Below, piece by piece: positions 10,029-21,734 of a stretch of 64,000 nt of DNA. The stretch is taken from positions 298,501-362,500 of the forward strand of contig JASKOT010000018.1 in assembly GCA_032158125.1 (NCBI GenBank), given 5' to 3'. The position numbers and the translations under genes were made by a program. Under the pieces are notes generated by a model. That model had not been told where the DNA came from. It ran no database searches and saw nothing but the letters and a program-made list of their open reading frames with translations. The first letter of the stretch is position 1. Every line of letters begins with the position of its first letter. This DNA comes from Papiliotrema nemorosa. Lineage: Eukaryota; Basidiomycota; Tremellomycetes; Tremellales; Rhynchogastremaceae.

Positions 10029-12909
10029 ATGCCCAGAGTCCACACAATCGAGACCACTCCAGCAAATACCCCAACAAAAATCATCGATTCGGAAACACAA
10101 TTACCTATCCAACATGACGACCACGAAGACCTTTTGGACATTGCAACACCTTCGTCTATCCTCAATGATAGACCTGGGAAGCGGAGTGGACTGCAAGGTG
10201 GAAAGAGGATGAAGTGGAAGAACAAGTCGAAAGTCAAACAACCCAGTGGAGGGATATGGTGTGTGCATCTTGAGACTCACACGTGCTCGTGCTAATGGTA
10301 GTCATATCCTTGCTTTACCCGAGGATGTACTCCGAGTCTTACTCGGTCGAATGCCTCCCAGGAGCCTTAATCTTCTCGCTCAGACTTGTGCGGGACTAAG
10401 AGAGATCATGGAGGATGAGTCGATTTGGAGGGATTGTTACGTCAATCGATTCATGGGAAGCGTCCGGATCGACGAGGTGAAGCAGGATATGAAGGTTCTG
10501 GTTCAAGGATGTCTAGGGTCCGTCAGAGGGTGGAAAAAGGAAGCATTGGGTCGAGAGGCTATGCTTGAGTAAGCGGCACTGGTCATAATCATCAAGGATC
10601 AATTCTGATCATTAGGCGCTGGACAACATCGAAAGCGGCTTCAAACACCCACCACCCCTCTGTTGGTCTCATCCACTCGCTCTCACTGTCATATCCCGTA
10701 TCGAATCCGACACCCCGAGGTATAGTGGGCAAGACCCACAATACGGTCGGTCAGGCGGATCTGACGGCAGACATGGACCCCGGCGAGAGCTCTTCACCGG
10801 CCAAAATGACCGCCAGGCAAAAGTATGATGCCCGCATAGCCGCGACGACGAGACCTCCGCCGGCAGTCTACAGCGCTGGTCTTGGCCCGGGAGCCATAGT
10901 CAAGAGCGATCCGATCAGTGGGAAAGTCTCGAAGGGATTCTGGGGGGCCGGCAGGGATGGTCAGTCTTCCGCAATCGCTGCGATGTTCCGCTGACATAAT
11001 AGCCAACTTCCATATTCATCCACAGATGAACCTTTCAGATCCCCCCACGACTGTCTCATTTGCCGATAGGGAACAGACCTACGCCCTATGGGGAAAACTC
11101 GATGGCTCCATTGTCCACACTGCGCTGGAAATGAAACACCCTTCGGCAGCCGGTAGCAGAGCACAGTCAGTCAGCACGTCGTGTGCTCCATCCTACAGGC
11201 ATTCTGGAGAGGTCCTTGCTATAACATCTTCGAAAGGGCAAAGTGGAGGCTTGCGCTTCGCATCGGGCGGGTCCGATGGACTCGTCAAGTTTTGGGAGTT
11301 TACACCTGCTCCGCCCAAATCCGCCAGAAAGGCTGGTGGACTCGGTAACGAAGCGAGCATAGCTTGCACATTCGCTTCTGACCCAGTGGAGCCGATGGAG
11401 CATCGTTCAGACGACATCAAGCGGAGACGAACCGGAGCTCCCGATCCGATTTTATTGGTTCAATGCGACGGCGACGCTGGAGTTATTTGCGCCGTTACTG
11501 AGGATGGCGATCTCAAGGTTTGGTGGGATATCCAGGGTAGCCGCCAGGAAGCCAGGCTGGACATCGGTTCCACGGACGACTTTGGACCTGTCAAAAGCCT
11601 CGAGATGGAGGTGCTTCGAGGAGACGAGATGCGCATCAGCGTACTGGTCATGCACTATCGAGCTGCCTCCTTCGAGCGTTACGATATACTCGTCAAGCCG
11701 GACGGAGATTATGATACTGCTCAACGCTCATACATCACTCCTCTCAAAAGTCCTTTGACGGCCATCAGACCTCTTTTACATCCCACTCCTCCGATTTCAA
11801 CGAAAAATCGACAAGCTCGGCCGAGCCTGTTGGCACCGATCCTTGACGATGACAGCGATGCGGCCAGTGACCGGTCATCTCCTGTCCTTTCTCCACAGCC
11901 GGAAACTGAGCCCGTGGCGCCGATCAGCGAATTTGGCAAGTTTATTGTGGCTGGAGATGCGGATGGCTCAGCGTGGATATGGGGGTGGGATTCGGATGGC
12001 GCGGAAGTGACGCCCATCAGAGGCTGGTCGGCCACTGATCGTAAGATCACAGCTGTGGAGTATCACTGTGGTCTCGTCGCCATTGGCAGGTGAGTCGACG
12101 ACTGTGGGGACGATTCTCGCTCATGGCAAGCTGCGACACCTATATCAAGATATACGATCCCCTTCCTTCCATTCCTGAACTATTGAAATCTTTCCGTGTT
12201 CACCATCTTTCCCCTGCCGATATAACGATTGCAGAATCAGACGATTTCATGGCGGGCTTTTACACGATCAACCAGATTATACTGGAGAATGATTTGGTTG
12301 TCGCGTCGGTCGGGCGAAAAGTGTTTGCCTGGAAAGCGGGTGTAGGGAAGAAAGGTTACGCCAAGGGTGATGTCAAGCGTGGCCGTGTGCTGGCCCATCG
12401 TAGCTTGCGTACTTTGGGTGAGCAGAAGAATATACATTACTCGAGGGTTAGCTGATTGGCCAGACATGCGGTCATTGCACGAGGATGTGGTGGACGTCAA
12501 GCGTGAAGCCAAGGCTAGAGAGGAGGAAGAGGCGCAGTCTGAATCTCGATCTGAACGACAACAATGGGAAATGATGGAAGAGATGGGGCTGGATGCGGAT
12601 GCGGCATTGCAGTACGCCATGATGTTGTCGATGGAGGTGCAGGGTGATCTCCAACAGCCAACCAACGGAAAAGACTCTTTACAGACGAGCAGAGATACTC
12701 AACGGACAATATACAATGATGAGGAGTATCATAATGAAGAGGAGACGTATCTGGATGAATCGTGGGCTGAAGAGAGGAGGTTTGGGGACGATCAAGTGGA
12801 TGAGGCTGTGCGAGCAGTAGAGGAGTTTAGACGGAGAGAAGAAGAGGAAATGCGGGATGCGTTGGAACAGATCCGTCTGGCTGAAGAGAGGGAAAGAGCG
12901 GGCAAGTAG
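10029..12909 (+). CDS. F-box/WD40 protein with C-terminal ubiquitin-interacting motif
   Basis: Probable substrate receptor of an SCF ubiquitin ligase. About 890 residues from six exons. A basic, disordered N-terminus leads to an F-box (about 85-130: ILALPEDVLRVLLGRMPPRS, then WRDCYVNRF). The middle is a WD40 propeller, recognisable in SGEVLAITSSKGQSGGLRFA, SGGSDGLVKFWEF, CAVTEDGDLKVWWD, IVAGDADGSAWIWGW and ASVGRKVFAWKAG. The tail holds DADAALQYAMMLSMEVQ, a good ubiquitin-interacting motif, then a long Glu/Arg-rich helix. F-box plus WD40 plus UIM is the layout of S. cerevisiae Ufo1, and S. pombe Pof10 also pairs an F-box with WD40 repeats; I do not assign orthology. The start gives a Thr/Ser/Asp-rich N-terminus. 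Confidence 0.82.
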
Positions 12910-13120
12910 AACCGAATGTAGGCTCACGGAAGATGGTTCCATGTTTGCCATGATCTTGCAAAGATATACTGCATATGTCCAGAGAATGCTGTCGGTAGGA
13001 AATGGATTCCGATGGACTGATAAGATTACATCGAGACCGGTCATGGCCGGCTCGCCGAAACATGTTTCCTCTCAACCCCTTGGCATTCATGTCGTCCATC
13101 AACCCATCTCTCGCAAGATC

Positions 13121-14486
13121 ATGGCATCGTTCGAGTCGATCGCAGCACCGGCTCCTACCTGGGTATGGGCAGGAACATTCGCGATACCATACCTGATCGC
13201 GTATCTCGTTCATTTCCCTGGGACCCGACTGATCCGCCTGGGCCTTTTCCCACTCGGCGTGGTATGTGCGGGATGGCTAGTGATGACTATACATCTCACC
13301 GTTGAGCCTCGTAAGTTTCGCAAGGGCCATGAATGTTCTGGCCGATGGAACCATTTACTAAATCTCAGTGCTCGGCTTGGCCATTCTCGAAACAGCTGTA
13401 AGTGGAGAGCGAAGACTTGGTTTGGATAGGTCAAAGCTGATCAAGTCCAGTTGAAATGGGTACCTCCAACTCATGGCTACCTATGAGGCCTCATCCGCTG
13501 ATATTCAGAACCTCACTGCTGCTGGGCAATTTGCATTCTGGGCTGATCCACCTGTATACCCTCCACTCCCCGTCGAGCCGCCCTTATCCCGTCTCCGTCA
13601 TTCAACCCCATTCAAAGCTTTCAACCTGATCCTCGATGCGAACCGACTGACAACTCTCCAACCTATCACAAGACCTCATGTCCCATACCTCCAGGCTGTA
13701 GCCCGACACTTCGGGGCGGCAGCTATACACAGTCTGATGGTGGACCTCAATACTTTCCCACTGTACCACCTAGGTGTAGACTCTCACCACCCGGTTCTAG
13801 GGCTTCAAACTTGGTTGGGCAGCGTCTACTGGCCCTTGATGATTGGGTTCAACATGTACCAAGGGACAGCTGTGATCCTCGAAGCGACAGCTGGGGTGTT
13901 TGTCCTTCTCGGCTTGTATACCGGTGAAGAATGGATCAAGTTTTTCCACAACCCATTCGTCTCTTCCAGCCTGAACGAAATCTGGGGGAAGAGGTATCAT
14001 TCGTTGATGCGGGTGAGTAGAAACAATACAATCTTTGTTCATCTGCTCGCGGTATGGAAGATGCCGATTTGGTAGAACACCTATACGCGTCTCGCTAGAC
14101 CTTTCGAGAGGTTTCCAAGACCTATCTACATTATGGTCATCTTTTTCATCTCGGCAATCTACCATCTCATCCTCTACCACCCCTTCACCGGTCGATTCGA
14201 ATGGACCCCTCATCTAGTGTTTTGGCTGGGGAGCGGGTTGGGATGTATTCTCGAGAGAGGATACTATCGTGTGACAGGGCGTAAGGTTGGCGGATGGAAA
14301 GGGAGGATTTGGGGTATCGGCTGGTTTTGTCTCGTCAGTCGACCATTGGTCGAGTTCGAACTGAAACATGGGTGGCCGGTGAGAGGGAAGATGCTCGTGC
14401 TGCAGGGTACAGGGAAGGAGCATCTGCTGAATTGGTTCCTGTATGGATTGGGCTTGCCGGGGCCTGTTACCTGGAACAAGAAGTAG
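13121..14486 (+). CDS. MBOAT / wax-synthase-like membrane acyltransferase
   Basis: Polytopic membrane protein, most like the fungal wax-synthase-domain family within the MBOAT acyltransferases. Five exons give about 380 residues, starting MASFESIAAPAPTWVWAG and soon entering hydrophobic segments (FAIPYLIAYLVHF, VVCAGWLVMTIHL). Exon 3 joins LKW to NLTAAGQFAFW by a 49-nt intron, which removes the out-of-frame stop in a straight reading. The central SLNEIWGKRYHSLMR matches the family's (E/D)FWGRRWHQ-type motif, and IFFISAIYHLILYH carries a membrane-embedded His suited to the catalytic site. The acyl donor and acceptor cannot be told. It lies 212 nt after the F-box gene in the same direction and converges on BYE1. 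Confidence 0.7.
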
Positions 14487-14680
14487 GGGAATCGGCAACT
14501 GACGATCACTACACATTGCTTAGTACATGAATCAAGGTGCTATGTGATCCAGAATCAAATGAAGCAGTACTACAGACTCGATCAGCAACATAACGAGGAT
14601 GCCGGTGGTTCCACAGATTGCATGACTCGAAAGTGCGGCGGTACTATACAACATTTGTCTCGACCTCGGGACACACCCCT

Positions 14681-17600
14681 TCACCTTCCGTACCCACTAC
14701 CGCCGCCGCGGCTGCCCCATCCACTATCCCTCTCCCGACCATCAAACCTATTGTCCTGTCTTCCTCCTCTACCGCTATTGTTTCTCTGCCAGTCATTCCC
14801 TCCCCGTGGTCTGTTTCTTCTCTCATCATATCCGTGAGGCGGGACAGGGTGTTGTGGCTGATCGTAATATCCCATGGGTGGTTGGTATCCCGTATACGAA
14901 GGTGGATACGCGTTGTATCCCCCTTGCGCGGGATACGAAGGTCCCGCAGGAGGAGGATAGTATCCCTGTGGAGGCGTGTATCCTCCCACACCATGCGGAG
15001 CAGCTGAAGCCGGAATGGTAGGAGAGAGTGCCCCTTGGATTGGCGAGTGACCTGACGGCGGAGGCGCCAAGATGGAAGATGGAAGACTTGCCATGAGTTT
15101 AGCAAGGTGTTCGTTGGGTACGGCCGGTGGAGCGGATGGAGGTTGACGTGATGGATCTGGCGTCGGGGCGTTGGCCAATGGAGTAGGAGTTGGCAAAGGT
15201 AATGGCGTCGTCGTCGAGGTTGCAATCGCAGTACGAGACGTTACATTGGATGGTGTGGCTTCTCGCACGCTGACGAAAACACCTATATACACCGTCTCGG
15301 TCCTATTGGAAGGTACGCTGAACCCATCGATGAGTTCCGTTTCTTCAGGAGGTGTGGCGTCTGGTCGGAGGGGAATCAAGTACAGTTCATTGCATTTTCC
15401 AGGCAAAGTAGGTTGTTTCTCTCCGTACGGTTTGTACACCCCATGCCGGCTAGACAATGAGCATGCGCATCAAGTATGGAGAAGCAGACCTACCCTCGTT
15501 TCAGATAATCCTCTGCGATATCGTTCCACCAGCCTTTCTCCTCGTCGGTCGATTCTGGATCCGGAGACATGATAATTGCCACGAGTTCCTTGTTTGGGTT
15601 GAATCTGGATGTAGACAGGAACGAAAGACACTGATCCACGGCAAGTCGGCCAGTCATGTTGATCGTGGAATGAGGCAAGAACGACGACCAGTTGAGCGGT
15701 GTTGTCGAAGACGAGGCGTGTTGTACCACAGCCTTGACCGGTCCAGGTGTCTTGACTGCCGGATTGCAGAACTGTCTGTCAGTTTTGCAGGAAACGTGCT
15801 TCGTCAGACGACTCACCACCCCTGACCACACGATGGGCTTGACCTGTTCATTTTCCGCCTTGGCCACGTCTTCAGAAGCGAAATCGACCTCATCCACATT
15901 CCCAAAGTCCATGTCGCTCAGATCAATCTGATTCTGGTCCGCCACCACCACCACTGTCTCTTCCTCCCGTCTTCCCGCATCTCCTGCTGCTCCCCACGCG
16001 GACGAGATGGAGACTCTCGGTTTGAGAGGCGACTCGACGGGGACGCTGCTCCTGGTGACAGGTGAGCCCGCTGTCACGGTGGGCACCGGAGCAATCTCTG
16101 CACGTGTAGCATTTTTCAAATCTGAATCATGCTGTCCCACAGACACGGATGCACTTTCCGCTCCAGTCTCGGCAAGTGGGCCAGGTGTAGGCGAATCAAT
16201 CAATGACAATCTACGTTCTTCCCTATCTCTCGCCATTTCCTCGGCGGCCTGAATCGCCTTCATTTCCTTTTCTCGATTATCTTCAGCTCGTTCCAGACCA
16301 TCTCGACCGAGTCTGATAGCTGCCGGACCGTCTTCTTTCGATTTGACCGTTTGAGCAAGAACCGCATGTTTGGCAGCTTCTAGCTCTTTGATTCGCTCCA
16401 GACTTGCCAAATCGACCGAGGTCAGTTGAGCCACCTGACGTGGGGACAGGGAAAACTGCAGAACGGATTCTCGGAGATCTTCGCGGATAGGTCGGGATAG
16501 GGATGATGCGAGAAGGTTGAACTGGGTTCTGATACGTCAGCCTCACCGCTTACATTTGCGACTCGTCAACTTACTTGTATTTGACGCCCGGAGCCTCTTT
16601 ACCGTTCACCAGCTCTTTGCGATCCTCCCATAATCCTTGCTCGAGTTCAGCCGCATACGCCTCCAACTTCTCGGCAGACATGACATCTCCAAAGAAACCC
16701 GACATGACTTCAGACATTCGCTTGATGACGTGCGCTCGGGTCGGATGCAGCTGTGTTGTAGAAGCCTTTCGCTGTGGTGCCTTTTTGTCCACAGCATTGG
16801 AAACAGATGACCTGGCTGGGGCGATTCTCGGTCGTTTCGGTTTCACCTTTGAATTGGTCGATGCGCTCGCGACTGAGCTATCGGAGGTATTCCCCACATC
16901 TGCCTCGGATCCTGAGTCGGAAGAGGATGCCGCAGAAGAGGATGGTTCGACTGATTTCCGCTTCTGTTTTGGCCTCTGAAGATCAGTGACCCGATTGCTG
17001 GGCTGTGAGGGTTTGCTGACGCTTGGCTTTTGTTTGGTAGCTTTGGGCGGAGGAATCAGACCGTCCAGGGCGGCTATCGGTGGAGGGGACGCATACAGAT
17101 CCACGTCATAGATATCTACTCGTCAGCCATGGTCCTCACGGAGACCATCGAAGGAGTGCAGGGGTCTGCAGGGTTTTGTAAGGATAGGGTAAGGATTGGT
17201 TGGGTGATGTACAGGCTCGCTGGGCTGCCCGAGGCTGCTCAGCCAGAGGCAAAGGTCATAGCTGCGCGCATTACAGCTTCGTGACGGAATGTATGCGGCC
17301 ATGGCAGTAGTGGCTTACTACCCGGGAGCAATCGGGAGTGAAGCCTACACGCCGGGTCTCATAAAGACCGACCGTACAGTGCCCATGTCCTTCCAGAAGC
17401 AGTGGAATATAGGAGACCAGAAAGTCACGACTGTCAAGACAGAAGAGAGTAACATGGCCACCAGACACAGCACGACTACAAGAGCAGGACAAGGGTGAGT
17501 GATCGATCTCAAACTTACGGGTCGTCTTTTCACCAGTACGGATCTCGCAGCCGGGACATACGAACTTGTCTGCAAAAATGTAATCAGCAACTACTCTCAT

Positions 17601-18140
17601 TGTATATAGTATCGCTTGTTGAAGGTAGAAAAAGAGGGGAGAATGTACGGGGACTCACGAATCTTTTCAGCTTCATTCTCAGTGAGGTGTATACAGAAGA
17701 AGTGGAACCTTTGTAGTCAGCACAAGAGAAAGGATGACCAGCTCTGAAGTCTGATCGAAAGAGATCTCGAGCATATCTCGCAGGATGGCCATAATGTGCG
17801 ATTTACGAAGGGCAACTCACCAATCGTTGCAGATTCCACACTCTATCATGGGCGTCCCTTCTTCCCCGTCCGTCTTACAGATACAATACTCAACCACAAA
17901 TTTCTTCATCCCCCTGCGCCCTTTGGGCTTGCGTGAGCCTCCCTGAAGATTCGATCCATTCGAAGAGGGTGGATGTGATAGATCCATACTCGTCGCAATT
18001 GCCCTTTCTTGAGCTCGAGCTCGAGCGAATAGACGGTCTGTCTGTTCCGACTCGAGAGCTCGTTGCGATTTGACCCTAGCTCGTTTGCTCGGGCCTCCTG
18101 TTGCGACGGGGTCTACTTCCATACTCGCGACGTCTGACAT
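14681..18140 (-). CDS. BYE1: Bye1-type transcription elongation regulator (PHD-TFIIS-SPOC)
   Basis: Chromatin-associated regulator that binds RNA polymerase II through a TFIIS-like central domain. Roughly 900 residues. A basic N-terminus leads to a PHD finger assembled from three exons: CIC, then ECGICNDW, FHFFC and VCPGC supply the zinc ligands. After an unusually long 403-nt intron (17116-17518) and a Ser-rich linker comes the TFIIS middle domain (VIKRMSEVMSGFFGDVM ... REDLRESVLQFSLSPRQ, DLASLERIKE). A coiled region follows, then a SPOC domain (VVWSGVV ... LNWSSFLPHSTINMTGRLA, KELVAIIMSPDP, GKCNELYLIPL). The tail is Pro/Tyr-rich and ends in RGG repeats, which suggests RNA binding. The Met at 18140 starts MSDVASMEVDP. 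Order and domains match S. cerevisiae Bye1; the RGG tail is extra. Confidence 0.88.
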
Positions 18141-18917
18141 GGTGGGCGGTCAGTAGACTGAATAGCCAGCCTAAATACTGATGCTGCTGATTGAGCGAGG
18201 AAGGGTGGAGATGACAAGTATTTGGGTGGTCACCCGACCTTCAACCCCCCCATTCGACCTCGGGTGGCAAACCAATGTGGCACTCGACTCCATGGTCGCT
18301 CCCTTCGCATCACGCCCTCCCCTGCAGCGACTGGGGTAAGCCTGCCATGCAACGACACCGGCGAACGAGTGTGTTATAATATGGGAAGACCTGGGACGAG
18401 CCAGGGTAGGCTGATACCCTCGCGACCAAGGGTTTGCAGAGGCGCATGCCATTCCGAGTGGCGCTTCGGGGCCTTGTTGCAATCACCCCCAGCTCCCCTC
18501 AAAAGGGGTCAACCTCATGTAACCCTGGTAAAATCAATCAAACAAGATCGCCTGCGTCTTTCAGAAGAGTTCTAAGACTGTCTACACTAGGTGAGAATGC
18601 AGTTGACATGGACCTGGGATAAAATAGCTCCAGAAAAAACAATGCCCAGAAATGATAATGATCGACGCGCCTGGGGCTCCCTCCCGGACCTCATCTCTCT
18701 CTCTCTGACTATCAACGACCAACACTCACACCACGATTCAAAGGTCTTGACTGGACCATCACTTTTTTTGATCAATCTGTCGCGTACATCACCAAACGAA
18801 CGGTCTGCCCAATCGTCTTCGACGAACGGACTACTAGGCACTCTATCGCGGTTCATCCCTTCCATTTCACCTCATAAACAACGTTCCCCGGACAAGGATC
18901 AACCCGAATCAAGCAGT
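18141..18917. promoter_or_regulatory. Divergent BYE1 / HP1 intergenic region
   Basis: A 777-nt interval with C-rich runs (C7 near 18245) and a CCAAT-like element near 18270. From about 18591 the + strand is open in frame with HP1, so an N-terminally extended HP1 is possible. No independent gene is supported. Confidence 0.45.
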
Positions 18918-20052
18918 ATGGCTCGAGCATCAGGGTCCGGATGGATCTCCAAATCCAAGACGAAGAGCGTGGAGCCTGTCGAAGAAGAAGACGAACTTCA
19001 TCCCAATGAAGATGGAAAGGAAGAAGGGGAACCGGAACAGGTAGAGTTTGAAGATGAGAAGACGGATGATCCACCTGGAGGTGACGATGAGAGTGAAGAC
19101 GGGGATGAGGAAGAGGGAGGAGAATACGAGGTCGAGGCGATTATTGAACATGAGCAGGTCTCTGTGAGTGACCCCGCTCAAGACAATTGCAGCTGCTGAT
19201 GCCTCCTTCTCCTTGTCAACCAACGCCCTATCAATCCTTCCTGCTCGTCTCCGATTAATGAATCCCCTTTACATGCTCGCTTTTCTAGCCTGGAAAATTC
19301 GCCTGTGAGCATCGCTCTTCCTGCAGTCTATATCAAAACTGACGCGCACAGACCTCGTCTCTTGGAAGGGATATGGCCCAGAACACAACACTTGGGAACC
19401 TCAAGCACACCTGTGAGCTGCATCGACCTCGGTGAAACTCCAGCTTACTCCCACAGAGACCACGCGACCGCCCTTCTCAGTAAATACTGGAGTACCAGAA
19501 ACACCAAGCCGACTAAAGCTGTGCCCGCGCCGTCGAACAAGCGTGGTCGACCCTCCAAGGGCAAGGCACCAGCTCATCAGCCGCCTGCAAAGATGGCCAA
19601 GACGACCAACACGCGAACAAAGAGGGCTGCTCCTCGACGAGCATACGATGGTCCCGCCAACACGGACGACACGTATCAAGACGATTTGAGCAAATACCTC
19701 GACGTGGAGGATTGGGAGGATTTGGTGCAGAGCATTGATACAATGGAACGAGGACCTGATGGGACTTTGCTGGTGTTCATGACCATGTGAGTGACTTCAG
19801 TGATTGAAACGAAAAAGACCGATCGGGCTGACACAATCAGGGCGGGCGGAGAGAAGGGTGGTATGGCCACCGAAGTTGTATACAGGCGATGCCCGCAAAA
19901 GGTGCGCTCGGCACTGCTTAGCTATTGATGCACGATGCCCCGGCTGATCTCCAGGTTCTCAAGTTCTACGAGGATCATCTCAAGTTGGTTCCCATACTCA
20001 AATGATCAATCCCACTTTGCTGATTCCGCTCAGATGGAAGAAGCTCGATTAG
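18918..20052 (+). CDS. HP1-family heterochromatin protein (chromo + chromoshadow)
   Basis: Binds histone H3 methylated at lysine 9 and dimerises to build silent chromatin, like Swi6/Chp2 of fission yeast. About 260 residues from six or seven exons. After a very acidic leader the chromodomain reads EYEVEAIIEHEQVS, PGKFAYLVSWKGYG and HNTWEPQAHL, with the Tyr and two Trp of the methyl-lysine cage in place. A basic hinge rich in Lys, Pro and Ala (SNKRGRPSKGKAPA) follows, as expected for nucleic-acid binding. The chromoshadow domain runs from EDWEDLVQSIDTMERG through TEVVYRRCPQKVLKFYEDHL and ends WKKLD. The Met at 18918 gives a normal HP1 length; in-frame Mets upstream (about 18591) would add about 110 Ser-rich residues. 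NUR1 lies on the same contig. Confidence 0.93.
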
Positions 20053-20336
20053 GGGGTAGCAGGTCGGCGGTCGGTGTACAGATGCGGCAGGGTGAGAGGA
20101 CAGGCGTGGGATATCGGTTTTCAGGTCACGAAAGGTACAAATCTGGTGCATTTGTTGATGACATGATATGTAGGGAAGATCGATTACGCTAAGCACTGGA
20201 AGCAGTCAAATGTCATGCCCTCACCTCGCCGCAGAAGCCTCGACGGGTTAGAGGAGGTGTCGTCGACGCGCCATCGCGGTCATGTGAGCTTGCTCTGCGT
20301 GCATGCGCGTGGATCTCCAACGGTATTCGGACACCC

Positions 20337-21734
20337 TTACTGTTCCGGGTTTTGCTCGCTGACCACTGCTGTGACTACAGTGATACTACACCACGTCAGT
20401 GGACACTGGGGAAAGGCGAAATGAACGCACTCATCGACCTTTCCGCCTTTATACCTGAGGCCCTCTTTAGCAGCTTCCACCTCGAAAGGTGTCCTCCACG
20501 CTCGAGTGACCTTTCCGTCCACCTCCTCGACCTCGTCACCTGTTCTCGTCATGGCTGAACGACCATGACCCACGAGCACCTCGGCATACAACCTTGCAAG
20601 CTCCGCTGCACGATCCAGAGCAGTGAGGTGCGCATTGTCAGGTCGTGCCAATAAACGATTCAAGTGAGAAAGCAGAAGCGGGAAGTGCGCAGACGGGACG
20701 TTATCTGACAATCCGTCCGTCTGCAATTAGCGAGCTGCCGATGTGCGACTTACGTATAATACAATGACGTCTCCTGGTTGTAGTTGGGCTGTGAAAGTAT
20801 CGCTGGCAGAGTCCGGTGTGTCTGTGATGATCCCTTGAGACCTCATCGAAGCTGGGATTTTGGACAGTTGTTTCTGGCATTAGTTAGAGTATAGGTCTGG
20901 GTCAGAGATGACTCACTGGACAGTTGAAGTAATGGGTGCCGACCGGCGAGCTGTATACAATCTTGCCATCTCGTAATATGGAGCAACCTGAATCTCCCAA
21001 ACTACCATGAGCGATGCCAAATGGCACATTCAGTCATACTCACTTGACACCCTGAAGCAGACCATTCTTGTCCAAGCTGACCCCGCAAGCAGTTGCTCCT
21101 CCGGCGACTATGATGTTCTCCTTGAGAACCCCGTTGTAGGCGTTTCTCAGATGGTCCAGCGGTGAGCTCGACTTTGATGCCGACCGTGCGGATTGAGCGT
21201 AATGAAACATGAGACCTTGACTGAAGAAAGACGGATCGACGGTATCAGACCATCCGCCCACTCCGTCTGATATCGCCAAGTGTACCGCGTTCTCCGTAGC
21301 CGAGCTTTCACCAGGGAGGTATGTATCCTAAATATCAGCACATATCTAAGTTTTGAGCTCTGGTCCTCCCCACTGACCGAGTGCACAGTCCAAGGCGTCT
21401 CTATAGCGAAAAAGTCCTCTCCTGCCCCCCACTTGACCACTCTCTCCTTGACCTCCTCTGTCCAGCCTCCAGCTACAGCACTATCCAGCTCTCCTCTTCC
21501 AGCAGGGAGCTTTCCACTACTTCGTACCCATTCCCTGATCTTGTCTGATTTCCCACTTGGCAGGTTTGCGAAGCCCGTCCGAGGGTAGGGTGAATTGGGA
21601 GGCACAAAGGGTGGAGAGTCTTTACCGGCGTAACTGAGTCCAATCGAGTAGATAGCAGGAGAGGAAGAGGACCATTGGTAGGATGATTCAAGACCTCTGA
21701 GCTGTCTGAGCAGTCGGAATGATGGTCTGGGCAT
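20337..21734 (-). CDS. PTC7: Mitochondrial PP2C-type phosphatase Ptc7
   Basis: Metal-dependent Ser/Thr phosphatase; Ptc7 and its human counterpart PPTC7 act in mitochondria on coenzyme Q biosynthesis and related targets. About 370 residues from eight or so exons. The start MPRPSFRLLRQLRGLESS is Arg-rich with no acids for ten residues, a good import signal. A Met seven codons upstream (21755) is an alternative. PP2C motifs present are ISDGVGGWSDTVDPSFFS, AGGATACGVS, LGDSGCSILRDGKIV, the DGLSDNVPS segment with its metal-binding Asp, and the final Asp-Ile-Thr-Val-Val core that is completed across an intron near 20382-20428. The gene converges on HP1, 284 nt apart. Assignment within the PTC7/SpoIIE-like PP2C branch is strong. 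Confidence 0.92.

Noticed and set aside
9745..10212. A 155-codon + strand frame across the ArgRS/F-box interval
   Set aside because: It runs into the F-box gene's first exon in another frame and has no family resemblance.
17271..17600. A 109-codon minus-strand frame overlapping the third PHD exon of BYE1
   Set aside because: It is the PHD exon read through its GT donor into the long intron; the zinc-finger part belongs to BYE1.
18222..18575. A 117-codon + strand frame between BYE1 and HP1
   Set aside because: Arg/Pro-rich, motif-free, and inside the divergent promoter; likely chance.
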